Below the pieces are notes generated by a model. That model ran no database searches and was not told the origin of the DNA. It worked only from the letters and a program-made list of their open reading frames with translations. Below are positions 29,209 to 38,777 of a stretch of DNA of 64,000 nucleotides, piece by piece. Source of the DNA: JAZOTM01 sp045657625. Lineage in GTDB: Bacteria; Bacillota; Clostridia; Lachnospirales; Lachnospiraceae. The translations under genes and the position numbers were made by a program. Each line of letters opens with the position of its first letter. The stretch's first letter is position 1. The stretch covers positions 19,065 to 83,064 of the forward strand of contig JAZOTM010000017.1 in assembly GCA_045657625.1 (NCBI GenBank), in the 5' to 3' direction.

Positions 29209-29322
29209 TTTATTCTCCTTTCGATGAGAAAATCTTATTCGCTGATTTTATCATAAATCATTTAATACTTTGTATTTTTTCTTCCATTCCTGCAAAAAAC
29301 TCTTTGCATATGCCTTCTTTGC

Positions 29323-31221
29323 TTATGCCTTGTAGCGTCCACGATTGTCTTCTGCCAATTCAATGGAGTAATTTGCATAATGTAAGGTTTGGTTCACATT
29401 GTAATAAGGATCTCCCAAATCCAATTCTCTCTGCCATTTCTCTTGGAAATAGTTGATTTCCCGATTGAAACGTGCCTGTTTTTCCGACGTAGTCTCCATG
29501 CCGCGAGACTTGGATTCGTAATGATACAATTTGGAAGCCGGATTGAAAATCACCTTGTAACCGGCTTTTCGCACCTTTAAGCAAAGGTCTACGTCATTCA
29601 AAGCCACACAAAGGGTCTCGTCAAATCCCTCCACCGCATCAAAGGCTTCCTTGCGAAGTATGAGGCAAGCCGCAGTACAGCAGCTCATTTCTCTAGCTGT
29701 GATGGAATACGGGAAATATTTTTCATCCCGATCCGATAAACTCCACAACGCATTGGCGGCAAACCCACCAATTTTATATACTACACCACCATGTTGGATA
29801 GTGCCGTCTTCATAATAAAGCATGGAACCTGCGGCTCCCACCCCCGGAAGCAGGACACTACGCACCAATTCCGACAACGCATTGGAACTGCGAAGCTTGG
29901 TATCGTTATTTAACAATAACAACAACTCACCTTCTGCAAATTTCGCGCCAAAATTATTGATGCCGGAGAAGTTGAAGCCTTCCTTCCAGGTTACAATCTT
30001 AATGGTCTGACCACCTGCCAAAGTACCCTTCAAGGTAGTCTCTGCATCATAGGTCTGACCGGTAATTTTTTCATAATAAGCAAAGGTTTCTTTTTCCGTG
30101 CTGTTGTTTTCCACTACCACCACTTCAAATTCCGGATATTCCGTTTGCTTCACCAAAGACTGGATACAACGATCCAGGTCATCGGTATGATCCTTGCTAG
30201 GAATCAACACACTGACAAGGGGCCGTTTTTCCGGCAATGGATTTTCCAGACGGAAAAAGCCTTCTACCTGCTGACGGAACACCTTGGTGCCCGGTCTGTT
30301 GGTTCTCACATGTTTTTCCAGGGACAAATATTCTTCCAGGAATAATGCACGGTAAAAACCATCAAACTCTTTTTCTACAAAATTGGTAAACAACACTTTT
30401 GGTAAATGTCCAATTTCTGCCGGACTCACCTTAGAAATATCTCCATCGGTGGTTGGCAACGTACCAAGTAGCACTCCCGGATTTCGTTTCAAAATCTCTT
30501 CTGTCAAAGTCAATGCCAGGTCATACCAATGGTCTCCAAAAAGTTTTATCTCCTGATCAGAAACCTTTTCCAACAATGCTCTCTTGGCAAAAAATACGCC
30601 GCCATAATACTGGTGGGTATACAAAAGTTCCGGTGCTGCATCCGGCTTAAAATACGGTTTCAGTCTATGCTTTCCATCTTTGGTACCACAGTCCTCATCC
30701 ACGTATAAAAGCTCTACCTCACTGTGTTTCTGCAAAAAACGCACCACTTCGTAAAAAGCCTGAGGCTCCAACACGGTATTTGCTTCTGCGAAAACCACCC
30801 AGTCTCCTTTGCCTTCTTCCAGCACATCCTGCAAAGGAAACTTTTCTACAAAAGAATCCTTGCCGGATTCAAAAATCTTACCCACGCCCACATAGGACTG
30901 TTTTTTTATGGATTTTCGAAGAATCTGGCTATCGCCATCGGTCTTGTACTGCTTTTTTCCGGAACCAAACAGCAATCCCGGTGTGGCATCAATAACCACA
31001 TCAAACACCGGCATCGAAGGAAAAATCCGTTCTTTTTGCCGAGCCAGTTCTCCCTTCTTTGGACGTTTTTTCCGTAACCAGAGCATGTATTCTGTCTCAT
31101 CCGCGATAGGAATTCCCAGTTTTTTCAACGCACGGTTTCTGGTGTAAGAAAAACCATATTCTTTTAAATAATAAGCGGCCTTTTGAGCCTTATTCATATT
31201 AATGGTGTCAAAATCGTTCAT
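29323..31221 (-). CDS. Tandem-domain GT2 glycosyltransferase
   Basis: The 632-residue protein has a degenerate N-terminal GT-like part (about 60-270; LLYVDEDCGTKDGKHR) and a complete C-terminal GT2 domain (about 335-600). The second has LVSVLIPSKDHTDDL, VENNSTEKETF, LLLNNDTKL as the DxD-type site, and ALNDVDLCLKVRKAGYKVI as the acceptor-side block. Pattern GxxxxYxDGxxQHGG is typical of rhamnan and O-antigen GT2s. It begins one base after its upstream partner's stop region and is followed by the DPM-like gene after about 115 bases. The specific linkage is unknown. Confidence 0.87.
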   Translation of the reverse strand: MNDFDTINMNKAQKAAYYLKEYGFSYTRNRALKKLGIPIADETEYMLWLRKKRPKKGELARQKERIFPSMPVFDVVIDATPGLLFGSGKKQYKTDGDSQILRKSIKKQSYVGVGKIFESGKDSFVEKFPLQDVLEEGKGDWVVFAEANTVLEPQAFYEVVRFLQKHSEVELLYVDEDCGTKDGKHRLKPYFKPDAAPELLYTHQYYGGVFFAKRALLEKVSDQEIKLFGDHWYDLALTLTEEILKRNPGVLLGTLPTTDGDISKVSPAEIGHLPKVLFTNFVEKEFDGFYRALFLEEYLSLEKHVRTNRPGTKVFRQQVEGFFRLENPLPEKRPLVSVLIPSKDHTDDLDRCIQSLVKQTEYPEFEVVVVENNSTEKETFAYYEKITGQTYDAETTLKGTLAGGQTIKIVTWKEGFNFSGINNFGAKFAEGELLLLLNNDTKLRSSNALSELVRSVLLPGVGAAGSMLYYEDGTIQHGGVVYKIGGFAANALWSLSDRDEKYFPYSITAREMSCCTAACLILRKEAFDAVEGFDETLCVALNDVDLCLKVRKAGYKVIFNPASKLYHYESKSRGMETTSEKQARFNREINYFQEKWQRELDLGDPYYNVNQTLHYANYSIELAEDNRGRYKA

Positions 31222-31227
31222 TTTTTC

Positions 31228-33246
31228 TTAGAATCCAAAGGTCCAGGATCCATCCTCACTTAAATTTTGATTGTAATAAGGGTCTCCATTTTCCAATGTA
31301 AACGCCCATTTATTCTTTACTTTCTCAGCATCCGCAGCATCCAATTCCTTCTTTTCATCCAAATCGGAATAAGCCATATGGATGACATAAGGATTCAATA
31401 CCACCTGCTGATTCTTGTCACGGAACTTCAAAGACAAGTCAATTCCTAAGTAAGCACTACCCTGCAAGTCTTCTGAAAAGCCGCCTACTCCACGGAACTT
31501 CTCTTTTTCCACCATGGCACCCCACAAGGACAACGCACTGACGTTGTGGGCATAATACATGCGTCCCATATATCCCGGCGCACTGTAATTGTTCTTGTGT
31601 TCAATCGGGAAGGCAACGCCATCCTCACCCATACCAATGATATATCCCGCTTCACGCACCATGCCATAACGGTCTGTGATGCGAGAACCGGTTAAACCGA
31701 TGTTTTCCTGCATTTCATACTGCACCAAACGATGCAACCAATTTTCATCTACAATTTCTGTATCCGCCGTTAAAAATACGGTGAAATTCGCATCCGTCGT
31801 ATAAACCGCGTCATTCAAGGCCTCCGCCAGGTTCTTTTCAGCCGGTACATCACGCACCATGAGGAAAGGTTCCTGTTCCTTTAATACATTGCGAAGGTCA
31901 CTTTCCATATCTCCCATTTTCAAGATCGTCACGGTGTAATTGTCATACTTGGTACGGCTGGTCATAGAAGAAAGGAGTCTACCCAAAGCTTCCTTTTTCT
32001 CACGATAAACCACAACTACCTGTACCTTGGGCTCTTCCGGCAATTCGTAATCCAAGCGATAATGTGTCGCACAAATGCAAGAAGAATGAATCTTTGCTTC
32101 TCTGCCAAGACGTGCTTCGTTGTCATGCACGGCACGACGACCTGCATCAATGGCATATGGCTTTGCACTGATATCTGCAGAAACAGACCCCGGATGTACT
32201 CTCCAAAAATACAAAATTTCCGGCACATGAGATACCTTTTTCGCTGCGGTAGTCAAACGCAAAATCATATCATGATCCTGGCTGCCGTCATAGGCATCGT
32301 TGTACAATCCATTTTCTGCCAACAATTCCTTTTTAAACACACACAAATGGGTGATATAATTCACACCATTTAAATTCTGCGGAGAATAAGCCGGTTTAAA
32401 ATGAAGGGTCGCGATTTTACTAATCTTATTGCCCTCAAAGGTCATTTCATCGGTATAAATCAATTCCGCATCTTCTTTTTCAATCATCTCCATGCAACGG
32501 AACAAAGCCGCCGGATGAAGCATATCATCATGGTCAAACAAAGCCACAAAACTACCTGTTGCAAATTTCAGACAGGCATTGGTATTTCCGGAAATCCCTT
32601 CGTTTTTCTCCAATCTCTGATAAACCACACGGGAATCCTTTGCTGCATATTCCTTTGCGATTCTCTCTACTTCCGGATGTTCCGCATCGGAACCATCTCC
32701 CATGCAAAGCTCCCAGTTGCCATAGGTCTGGGCCTGCACGGACTCAATCATGTCACGCAAATAGCGTTCCGGTGTATTGTAAAGAGGTACAATCACAGAA
32801 ATCTTCACGTCTTTTTCAAACTTGGTATCTCTCTGTCTCTGCAACTCTTCTTCCGACAAGGTAATCTTTTTCAAAAAAGCACGATTTCTCCGCCAAATCA
32901 CAGATGGACGATTCTTCCACTTCACCGAAATCTTATTGCACAATTTCACAAAGGCCGTCTTTTTATCCATTCTGGCAAACAAAATGGTACGCACCTTCAC
33001 ATTGGCATACAAACGGTAAATCGGATTGATCAAAAACCAATAAGGTTTCTTCTTCAACGCCTTGATGCGATCACTTTGTCCCGCATACAAAGGACTGACG
33101 GAATCCTTATCCACTCCGTCAAAATTTTTAATTTCCCAATCGCTGGCAAACAAACGTACATCTGCCACCATCTTGGTCTCTGCTTCCACCTGCTGGCCAT
33201 TTCTCTGGATCCATTCCGGCAAAGCTTTATTTGCAAATTCTCTCAT
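31228..33246 (-). CDS. Tandem-domain GT2 glycosyltransferase, first gene of the locus
   Basis: The 672-residue protein has about 100 residues of leader, a first GT-A domain (about 145-400) with KISVIVPLYNTPERYL, VALFDHDDMLH and YFWRVHPGS, and a second GT-A domain (about 400-650) with VQVVVVYREKKEALG, FTVFLTADTEI and YLGIDLSLKFRDK. Both domains keep their acidic sites. It resembles the product at 23588. It is the promoter-proximal gene of the polysaccharide operon; I could not find a convincing promoter between it and the intergenic repeats. AGGACAT precedes the ATG. Confidence 0.87.
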   Translation of the reverse strand: MREFANKALPEWIQRNGQQVEAETKMVADVRLFASDWEIKNFDGVDKDSVSPLYAGQSDRIKALKKKPYWFLINPIYRLYANVKVRTILFARMDKKTAFVKLCNKISVKWKNRPSVIWRRNRAFLKKITLSEEELQRQRDTKFEKDVKISVIVPLYNTPERYLRDMIESVQAQTYGNWELCMGDGSDAEHPEVERIAKEYAAKDSRVVYQRLEKNEGISGNTNACLKFATGSFVALFDHDDMLHPAALFRCMEMIEKEDAELIYTDEMTFEGNKISKIATLHFKPAYSPQNLNGVNYITHLCVFKKELLAENGLYNDAYDGSQDHDMILRLTTAAKKVSHVPEILYFWRVHPGSVSADISAKPYAIDAGRRAVHDNEARLGREAKIHSSCICATHYRLDYELPEEPKVQVVVVYREKKEALGRLLSSMTSRTKYDNYTVTILKMGDMESDLRNVLKEQEPFLMVRDVPAEKNLAEALNDAVYTTDANFTVFLTADTEIVDENWLHRLVQYEMQENIGLTGSRITDRYGMVREAGYIIGMGEDGVAFPIEHKNNYSAPGYMGRMYYAHNVSALSLWGAMVEKEKFRGVGGFSEDLQGSAYLGIDLSLKFRDKNQQVVLNPYVIHMAYSDLDEKKELDAADAEKVKNKWAFTLENGDPYYNQNLSEDGSWTFGF

Positions 33247-33356
33247 ATCTATGTCCTAACATATCTCTAATGGTATCACTTATAATTTCACCCAATCCAA
33301 TATATATTACCATAGAACGGTTGGAAACTCCATAGGAGATTGTGGGGGGCTGTACC

Positions 33357-33489
33357 TACCTTAGAAGTATCCATTTCCGCACTCTACCCTGTACTTTTTG
33401 TCATCTTCTTTTAAAATTCGACCTTCATCCGCGGCGAATGCGTCTATTAGCCCCAGAATTGGTCTCCGCGTCGGGACTTTTTCTATTTA
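33357..33489. repeat. Composite intergenic repeat, copy 1 (elements B1 + A1)
   Basis: The unit joins a ~50-bp AT-rich element B (contains CTACCCTGTACTTTTTGTCA) and a 66-bp element A (33424-33489; contains GCGGCGAATGCGTCTATTA and TTGGTCTCCGCGTCGG). The same pair recurs at 34096-34229. It encodes no gene that I can support. Confidence 0.8.
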
Positions 33490-33566
33490 CATCTTCATTT
33501 TATTGTGCTATTCTAAAATTAAATAAAGGTGCTACCGGTAAGCGGTTGCCCAGATGATTATTGCTT

Positions 33567-33594
33567 AAATAACCGCCCTGCCTGGCGGTTATTT
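33567..33594 (+). terminator. Perfect 11-bp hairpin with U-tract on the plus strand
   Basis: AAATAACCGCC/GGCGGTTATTT with a CTGCCT loop is followed by TTCTTTT. It follows a short stretch (about 33525-33557) that reads as the end of a small ORF. It could be the terminator of a lost small gene, for example a type I toxin, but the upstream coding part is not convincing. Confidence 0.6.
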
Positions 33595-33656
33595 TTCTTT
33601 TCTGATAACAATTATCAAAGTGACAACTGATACCATCATGTTTACAAATTTCTCTT

Positions 33657-33721
33657 TTCATCCGCGGTGAACGCGTCCATTATCCCCAAAATTGGTCTCC
33701 GCGTCGGAACTCTTTCTATTT
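33657..33721. repeat. Intergenic repeat element A, copy 2
   Basis: This 65-bp copy of element A shows about 85-90% identity by eye to the copies at 33424 and 34164, in the same orientation. It lacks an attached B element. Confidence 0.8.
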
Positions 33722-33750
33722 TTGATTTTCTGGCTTGCTGTTCTTCCGCT

Positions 33751-34140
33751 CTTATTTACTGGGTAAATGCCTCATATCATTAATCTACCCTATACTCCCC
33801 AAAAAAAGCTTTTCTCCCACTACCTTACAAGCATCCATTTTTTACATTCTACCCTGTACTTTTGAAAACCTCTTTCCTGACATTACCTTACAAATATCTA
33901 TTTCCCGTGCTCTCCCCTGTACTTTTTCTAGTTTTGTTCTTCCTTCTTGCTTATCATTAGCCCTTATTTACAGGTCTAATACCTCATATTGCTAATTTCC
34001 CCTGTACTACTAAAAAAATGCTTTTCTTTCACTACCTTTCAAGCATCCATTTTTTACATTTTACCCTGTACTTTCAAAATATCCTTTCCTTCCTCTACTT
34101 TACAAACATCTATTTTTTACATTCTACCCTGTACTTTTTG
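33751..34140. repeat. Imperfect tandem duplication, 212-bp period
   Basis: Copies 33751-33928 and 33963-34140 align throughout with a fixed 212-bp offset. Each contains one element C (CTCATAT..CTAAT..CCCTRTACT) and two B elements spaced 63 bp apart (33821 and 33884; 34033 and 34096). The longer reading frame that crosses copy 2 on the plus strand has no ribosome site and only echoes the repeats. Confidence 0.8.
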
Positions 34141-34229
34141 TCATCTCCCCACAAAATTCGCCCTTCACCCGCGGCGAATGCGTCTATTATCCCCAGAATT
34201 GGTCTCCGCGTCGGCACTTTTTCTATTTA
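34096..34229. repeat. Composite intergenic repeat, copy 2 (elements B6 + A3)
   Basis: This is the second copy of the B-A unit, 739 bp from copy 1. The A part (34164-34229) is almost identical to 33424-33489. It overlaps the end of the 212-bp duplication. Confidence 0.8.
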
Positions 34230-34239
34230 AAACTCGCCC

Positions 34240-34305
34240 TTCACCCGCGGCCAACATGCCGAACTCCCCCAAAACCGTCTCCGCGTCGACACTCTATCTA
34301 TTCAT
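34240..34305. repeat. Intergenic repeat element A, copy 4, diverged
   Basis: The first 15 bases (TTCACCCGCGG...) and the GTCTCCGCGTCG core are kept, while the middle is changed. It abuts the large terminator at 34309. Confidence 0.7.
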
Positions 34306-34308
34306 AAA

Positions 34309-34383
34309 TAAAAAAATCCCCACGCAGATACGCTCCACTTCGCTGGGGATTCCAGCAATTTTCATCGTATCTGCGCGGGGATT
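34309..34383 (-). terminator. Large forked terminator after the SGNH gene
   Basis: Arms of 18 bp (34315-34332 and 34366-34383; one G.U pair as minus-strand RNA) enclose a 33-base loop that itself contains a GCTGG/CCAGC hairpin. The minus strand continues TTTTTATTT. It ends transcription of the region starting near 48838 and separates it from the repeat block. Confidence 0.85.
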
Positions 34384-34436
34384 TCAAAGCATTACCGCCT
34401 CTGTATTTATTTTTTCAACCATCAAATTTACTCTAC

Positions 34437-35930
34437 CTATTGATGAGACAGCTCAATCTCCCCATCTTCATTCAGCAGAATCACTGCCTGATCCAAGACT
34501 TTCCGTTCCTCCGGATTGTAAACCACGATATTAATGCCTTCTGTGATACGACTATATTCCGTATCATCTATATATATGTGACTCACACGTTCGGAAGCCA
34601 CCAAACTATAATTGCTATAGCCATCCCGCATCACACCGGTGATTTCTGTTTCATCCAGGCCATTTAAAGTGCCGCACTGGTCAATGGTTCCTTCCAGCAT
34701 GGCTACATAAAAGGCTTTGGGGGACGTAGAAAAATCAATATCCACACCAATTCCTTGCAGTGCTGTAATGATTTCATCCGTCAATACGGTCGAATAATCT
34801 CCCATGGTGGTGATAAACACATCATAGCGTTCATTTTGCAGCAAAGAAATAAACTCTGCCGGATCATAAGAATTTCGCAAAATCGCATCCGTCTGTTTCT
34901 CCAGATAATATTCCTTCGTCACTTCATACTGCTCATCTACACCATCTCCGGTCACACCAAGCTCTGTCGTCAGAATTTCTCCCATATAATCTGTGATTTT
35001 GGTGGCGCCTTGCAAATTGGCGTGTTCCAAATCATACTGGTCTGAGACATTGTCATAATCAATTAAAAGCTGAGTCTGACGCAAGTTATAGTCCACCACA
35101 ATGAGACCATTTTCCTGGGCAAAAGAAACCAGGCGATTATACTCTTTTGTAGTAGCTGTGTAATAAGGGGTTCTGGTTAACACCAGCTGTATGCCATTCT
35201 CCTTACACAAAGAGACAATCTTTTCCAGATACTTTTCCTGAATCGGGTCAAAAGGTACTTCTCCAATGGTTTCATCGGTATACACCGGGGCAAAACGCTC
35301 CGGATTGGTATTGACCTTCAGTGCTGAATATCCCTTTAGCTCATTAGACTGTACTAATTCACTATAGGAAAAATCATCCTCATCCAATTCCTTCCAGCGC
35401 TCATGATACCGTAGCAGCGGGAACAAATAGCTGGTAATTGTCTGCTCACTGTCATAGGAGCAAATATCCTGTATAGCATTCCACTTGGTAGATGAAAACT
35501 TCATAGGATCAATGGCCTTACGAATATTTTCCTCGGAGGAATTCAAAACTTCCTCGGTTTCATAAGGAAAAGCCACCATACAGTCCAAAACCACAGCTTG
35601 CGGACTTTGATATTTCAAGGCCTCCTCCAGCCAATAGTAGGAAACCAACATGTTTTGCTGTCCGCTTCCCAGGTTATAAGAAGTCAATCCATATTCGTTA
35701 TAAAGTTCCTGGGGATTAAAGGCTGCAAAGGCGTGACTGCTTCCCAGGAAAATCACATCCACCGTATTTTCTTCCATATCATAAAAGCCGGCCATGGTGG
35801 ATGTGGTGGGCCAATCATCGGTTTTCACCATGCTTTTGTCTACAAAGACTTGTGTCACTGCCAAAAACAGCAGCACAAAGACCACTACAAAAACCAGCAC
35901 CTTGCTTATATTCTCGATTTTCTTTTTCAT
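34437..35930 (-). CDS. Membrane-anchored SGNH/DltD-like protein with an ILEI-like C-terminal domain
   Basis: The 497-residue protein has one N-terminal helix (about 10-28) and an extracytoplasmic SGNH-type domain (about 55-330). VIFLGSSHAFAAFNP supplies the Ser nucleophile and DLEHANLQGA the Asp-x-x-His pair, as in DltD/AlgJ/PatB-type partners of MBOAT acyltransferases. The last 150 residues form a separate domain. RYDVFITTMGDYSTVLTDEI followed by GIGVDI, and later EGINIVVYNPEERKVLDQAV, recall the two halves of the ILEI/FAM3 (PANDER-like) fold, in swapped order. That assignment is my inference from memory. It lies 37 bases after the MBOAT gene with AAAGGA before the ATG. Probable role: final acyl transfer to a surface glycan. 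Confidence 0.82.
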   Translation of the reverse strand: MKKKIENISKVLVFVVVFVLLFLAVTQVFVDKSMVKTDDWPTTSTMAGFYDMEENTVDVIFLGSSHAFAAFNPQELYNEYGLTSYNLGSGQQNMLVSYYWLEEALKYQSPQAVVLDCMVAFPYETEEVLNSSEENIRKAIDPMKFSSTKWNAIQDICSYDSEQTITSYLFPLLRYHERWKELDEDDFSYSELVQSNELKGYSALKVNTNPERFAPVYTDETIGEVPFDPIQEKYLEKIVSLCKENGIQLVLTRTPYYTATTKEYNRLVSFAQENGLIVVDYNLRQTQLLIDYDNVSDQYDLEHANLQGATKITDYMGEILTTELGVTGDGVDEQYEVTKEYYLEKQTDAILRNSYDPAEFISLLQNERYDVFITTMGDYSTVLTDEIITALQGIGVDIDFSTSPKAFYVAMLEGTIDQCGTLNGLDETEITGVMRDGYSNYSLVASERVSHIYIDDTEYSRITEGINIVVYNPEERKVLDQAVILLNEDGEIELSHQ

Positions 35931-35967
35931 AAATAAAATCCTTTCCGGATTGCCAACAAGGCATTAA

Positions 35968-37419
35968 CTAGAATTCTCCATATAAAAAGGCTGCGGCATC
36001 ATAACCGTATCCATAAGTTCCAAGTAAAATAATTGCAAAAATTGCTACAAAATAAATGGTCCAACGCAAAATCAAATGCTGTGTCGCAAACCACTCCCGC
36101 AATTTCATATGTTCTTGGGCAATGCTAACACCCAGCAAGGTCATACAAGATAAAAGCAACACCACCATGTCTTTCCATTCCAAGCCAAAGTTCAACAAAT
36201 ATTCTCCGGTAAAAATCCATGGATTGTGAATCGTAGCTATAGACTGCAAAACCTGCAATCCCTGTTCTAAGGACTCTGCGCGGAAAATCACCCAGCCTAT
36301 GGTGACTAGAAGAAAGGTTCCAAACATTTTCAATAGCCGATAGGTGGCACTTCCCTTTTCCACTCGGATGAAGCGATAAATTGCCTCTCGAACGCCATAG
36401 GTCAAAGCGCCCAAAATCTGGTAAACACCATGCAACAGTCCCCATACCAGGAATTTGATTCCACCGCCATGCCAAATACCACTAATAGCAAAGGTGATTA
36501 CCATATTTAAATATTTTCGAATCACGCCATGGCGATTTCCACCCAGCGGAATATAGATATAATCTCTGAGCCAAGAGCTGAGAGAAATGTGCCATCTCTT
36601 CCAAAAGTTCTGAATAGATGTAGCAAAATAAGGATGGGCAAAGTTGTCCTGCAAATGAATGCCAAACAGTTCTGCTACGCCCAGCGAAAGAATAGTACAA
36701 GCAGAAAAATCTGCATAAAGCTGAATACTGTAAAGGACCGCAGCCACCAGCATATAGCAGCCGCCATAAAGCGGAAAACTATCATACAACGCATCTACGA
36801 CTATGCCTGCCTTATCCGCAATCATATATTTTAGGAAAAATCCCCAGATAATCAATTGGAACCCACGGGTAATATTTAAATAGGACAATTTGTTGCCTTG
36901 TAGCAATTGTGGCATCAATTCCTTATAACGCGGAATCGGTCCTTGTAAAATCTGTGGGAAAAAGCTCATAAAGAGCAAATATTTCAACAACCCTTTTTGC
37001 GGTTGAATCTTTCCATAATAAATATCTGCCAAGTAAGCAATCATTTGTAGGGTGTAATAGGATAATCCCAGTGGAATTACAAAGGAAAAACCGGTCAAGT
37101 CCGTCAAATATCCGTTTAGAAAGGCATCTGCCTTATACCAAAACAACGGCACGCCACCGGCTAATAGAAAGCCCCAAAGCACCAAGATACGAAGTCCTTT
37201 TTCACGATCCCGCAGTGTATAAAGCACCAAACCTCCTATGTAGGAAATCAAAATAGAACCGCCAAATAGAGCCATCATCACCAGGTCTTTGGTTGCAAAA
37301 TAATAAAAACAAATGCTTCCCGCCAAAAGCACGAGGAACCGTGCTTTCTTAGGGAAGATGTAATACAAAAATAGGGTGAACAGTACGAATATGCCGTACT
37401 GTAAAGATGTATAGGTCAT
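35968..37419 (-). CDS. MBOAT family O-acyltransferase (AlgI/DltB-like)
   Basis: The 483-residue protein has eleven or so membrane helices. The family core is easily seen: FFPQILQGPIPRY, ADFSACTILSLGVAELFGI, NFWKRWHISLSSWLRDYIYIPLGGNR and SGIWHGGGIKFLVWGLLHG, with both His residues of the conserved block kept. MBOAT proteins bring acyl groups across the membrane for transfer to alginate, teichoic acids or other glycans. The start at 37419 is chosen for AAGGAG; the frame opens ten codons earlier without a site. It is paired with the SGNH gene just downstream. Compare the second pair at 46866/45343. Confidence 0.93.
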   Translation of the reverse strand: MTYTSLQYGIFVLFTLFLYYIFPKKARFLVLLAGSICFYYFATKDLVMMALFGGSILISYIGGLVLYTLRDREKGLRILVLWGFLLAGGVPLFWYKADAFLNGYLTDLTGFSFVIPLGLSYYTLQMIAYLADIYYGKIQPQKGLLKYLLFMSFFPQILQGPIPRYKELMPQLLQGNKLSYLNITRGFQLIIWGFFLKYMIADKAGIVVDALYDSFPLYGGCYMLVAAVLYSIQLYADFSACTILSLGVAELFGIHLQDNFAHPYFATSIQNFWKRWHISLSSWLRDYIYIPLGGNRHGVIRKYLNMVITFAISGIWHGGGIKFLVWGLLHGVYQILGALTYGVREAIYRFIRVEKGSATYRLLKMFGTFLLVTIGWVIFRAESLEQGLQVLQSIATIHNPWIFTGEYLLNFGLEWKDMVVLLLSCMTLLGVSIAQEHMKLREWFATQHLILRWTIYFVAIFAIILLGTYGYGYDAAAFLYGEF

Positions 37420-37429
37420 AGTTCTCTCC

Positions 37430-38776
37430 TTAGGTCCAAGAGGCAATATAGCCCATGGAATTCAAAACTGCAATCACCACCGCCATACCAAAGAGGGTGG
37501 AAACTACTTTTTTGATTTTCTCATGCTGTTCTAAAATACCGTAGTTTTTTACCAAAAAGTAAAGTCCCAAAAACAACAGAGAAAAATGCAAATAAATCAA
37601 GGTTCTTGCCGCAGAGCTGTAGATACTGGGGGAGAATCCAAGCACCATGCGGCTGGCAAATCCCATGCCAAGCACCACACTTCCGAAAATCCATTCTGTA
37701 TAGGAATCTGCTAAAATCGCGATTTCCACAAATAGTACCGTCAACAAAATACCCTGGTAAATGGGGACCACGTAATTTGCCGGCAGGATAAAATTGGAAC
37801 CGCTAAGTTTCATGCTATCGGAATTCAAGACGTTTAAATAATTCTGTGCAAAGGAACCCACGTCTCCGATACGCATAGCATAAAACACCGGAATCAAGGC
37901 CACTATACTGTAGACCACCTTTTGATATTTTATACTAATCAAAGCAAAAAGCAAAATTGCCATAACCATCAGAACAAAATTGTAAGACATGTACTTTTCT
38001 ATGGTATCTGTAAATCCCAGCAGGATTTTGTCCAGCTTTGTGTACATTTTAAAATCCGAAAATCCTGTAATGATTTCTTCATCGGATCTGGCAGAATTTC
38101 CCGGGCAAGTCAGGATAAAGACCATGCTGGCTGCGCTGAGAATCCACTCCAATGCTAAAAACCAATAAACTTTTTTTCTTCGGATAATAAAATAAACCAC
38201 AGAGAAAAAAGTAAGTACAAAAAGAATGGCACTCATTTGCTCCATATTGGCAGCATATAATAAAGCCAATAGCAAAAATGGATATTCAAACAGGTAAATC
38301 TTTTCTTCCCGATAAATCCTAGCCGGCACTGTAAGTGCATAGGCACCAAAGGATAGGGGCCACAAGTAGTTTGCCATGGTGGCAATCCAACCGGCAGATG
38401 ACATATCTCCAATAGGATAAAGCAAAAGACATCCCACCAAAAACCACATTTTTTCCGCATCCTTTGTAATATTTAAAATTTTTCCAAGGGACCAGGCCAA
38501 AAGCAACCACACCAAAATATCCAGAATTTTCCAAATCACCGTATTTTGTGCAGTATAAACCAGGACCCCTTCAATAATCAGCCGAGAAGACCAGGTGCTA
38601 TAACGCATTTGCAAAAATTCCACCAAGGAATAGTCCTCTAAAATCGTAGCGAAATACCGTTTGGCATCTAAAATCTCATTCTCGTACATCATGATGTGAA
38701 ACACAGTCATGACAAATCCAAATACCAGCAAGGGCAAATATGCACTTTTCTTGAAATTCGCTAGTTTCTCTCTCAT
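37430..38776 (-). CDS. DUF6056-like multipass membrane protein
   Basis: The 448-residue protein has ten to twelve helices. Near residue 55 it has FLQMRYSTWSSRLIIEGVLV and near 130 SAGWIATMANYLWPLS; these recall DUF6056 proteins, GT-C-like membrane proteins of unknown activity found in surface glycan loci. GGAGG precedes the ATG. It starts 1 base after the upstream gene's stop and ends 10 bases before the MBOAT start, so it belongs to the same transcript. An inferred role is transfer of a lipid-linked sugar. Confidence 0.7.
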   Translation of the reverse strand: MREKLANFKKSAYLPLLVFGFVMTVFHIMMYENEILDAKRYFATILEDYSLVEFLQMRYSTWSSRLIIEGVLVYTAQNTVIWKILDILVWLLLAWSLGKILNITKDAEKMWFLVGCLLLYPIGDMSSAGWIATMANYLWPLSFGAYALTVPARIYREEKIYLFEYPFLLLALLYAANMEQMSAILFVLTFFSVVYFIIRRKKVYWFLALEWILSAASMVFILTCPGNSARSDEEIITGFSDFKMYTKLDKILLGFTDTIEKYMSYNFVLMVMAILLFALISIKYQKVVYSIVALIPVFYAMRIGDVGSFAQNYLNVLNSDSMKLSGSNFILPANYVVPIYQGILLTVLFVEIAILADSYTEWIFGSVVLGMGFASRMVLGFSPSIYSSAARTLIYLHFSLLFLGLYFLVKNYGILEQHEKIKKVVSTLFGMAVVIAVLNSMGYIASWT

Positions 38777-38777
38777 A

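Noticed and set aside
33342..33594. Type I holin-like toxin gene ending at the 33567 terminator
   Set aside because: The tail and hairpin look suggestive, but no hydrophobic toxin start with a ribosome site is found; the frame is made of repeat elements A and B.
33989..34534. Plus-strand reading frame of 181 codons through the intergenic repeats
   Set aside because: It has no ribosome site, its peptide merely repeats the DNA repeats (for example SIFYILPCTF), and it runs into the antisense of the SGNH gene.
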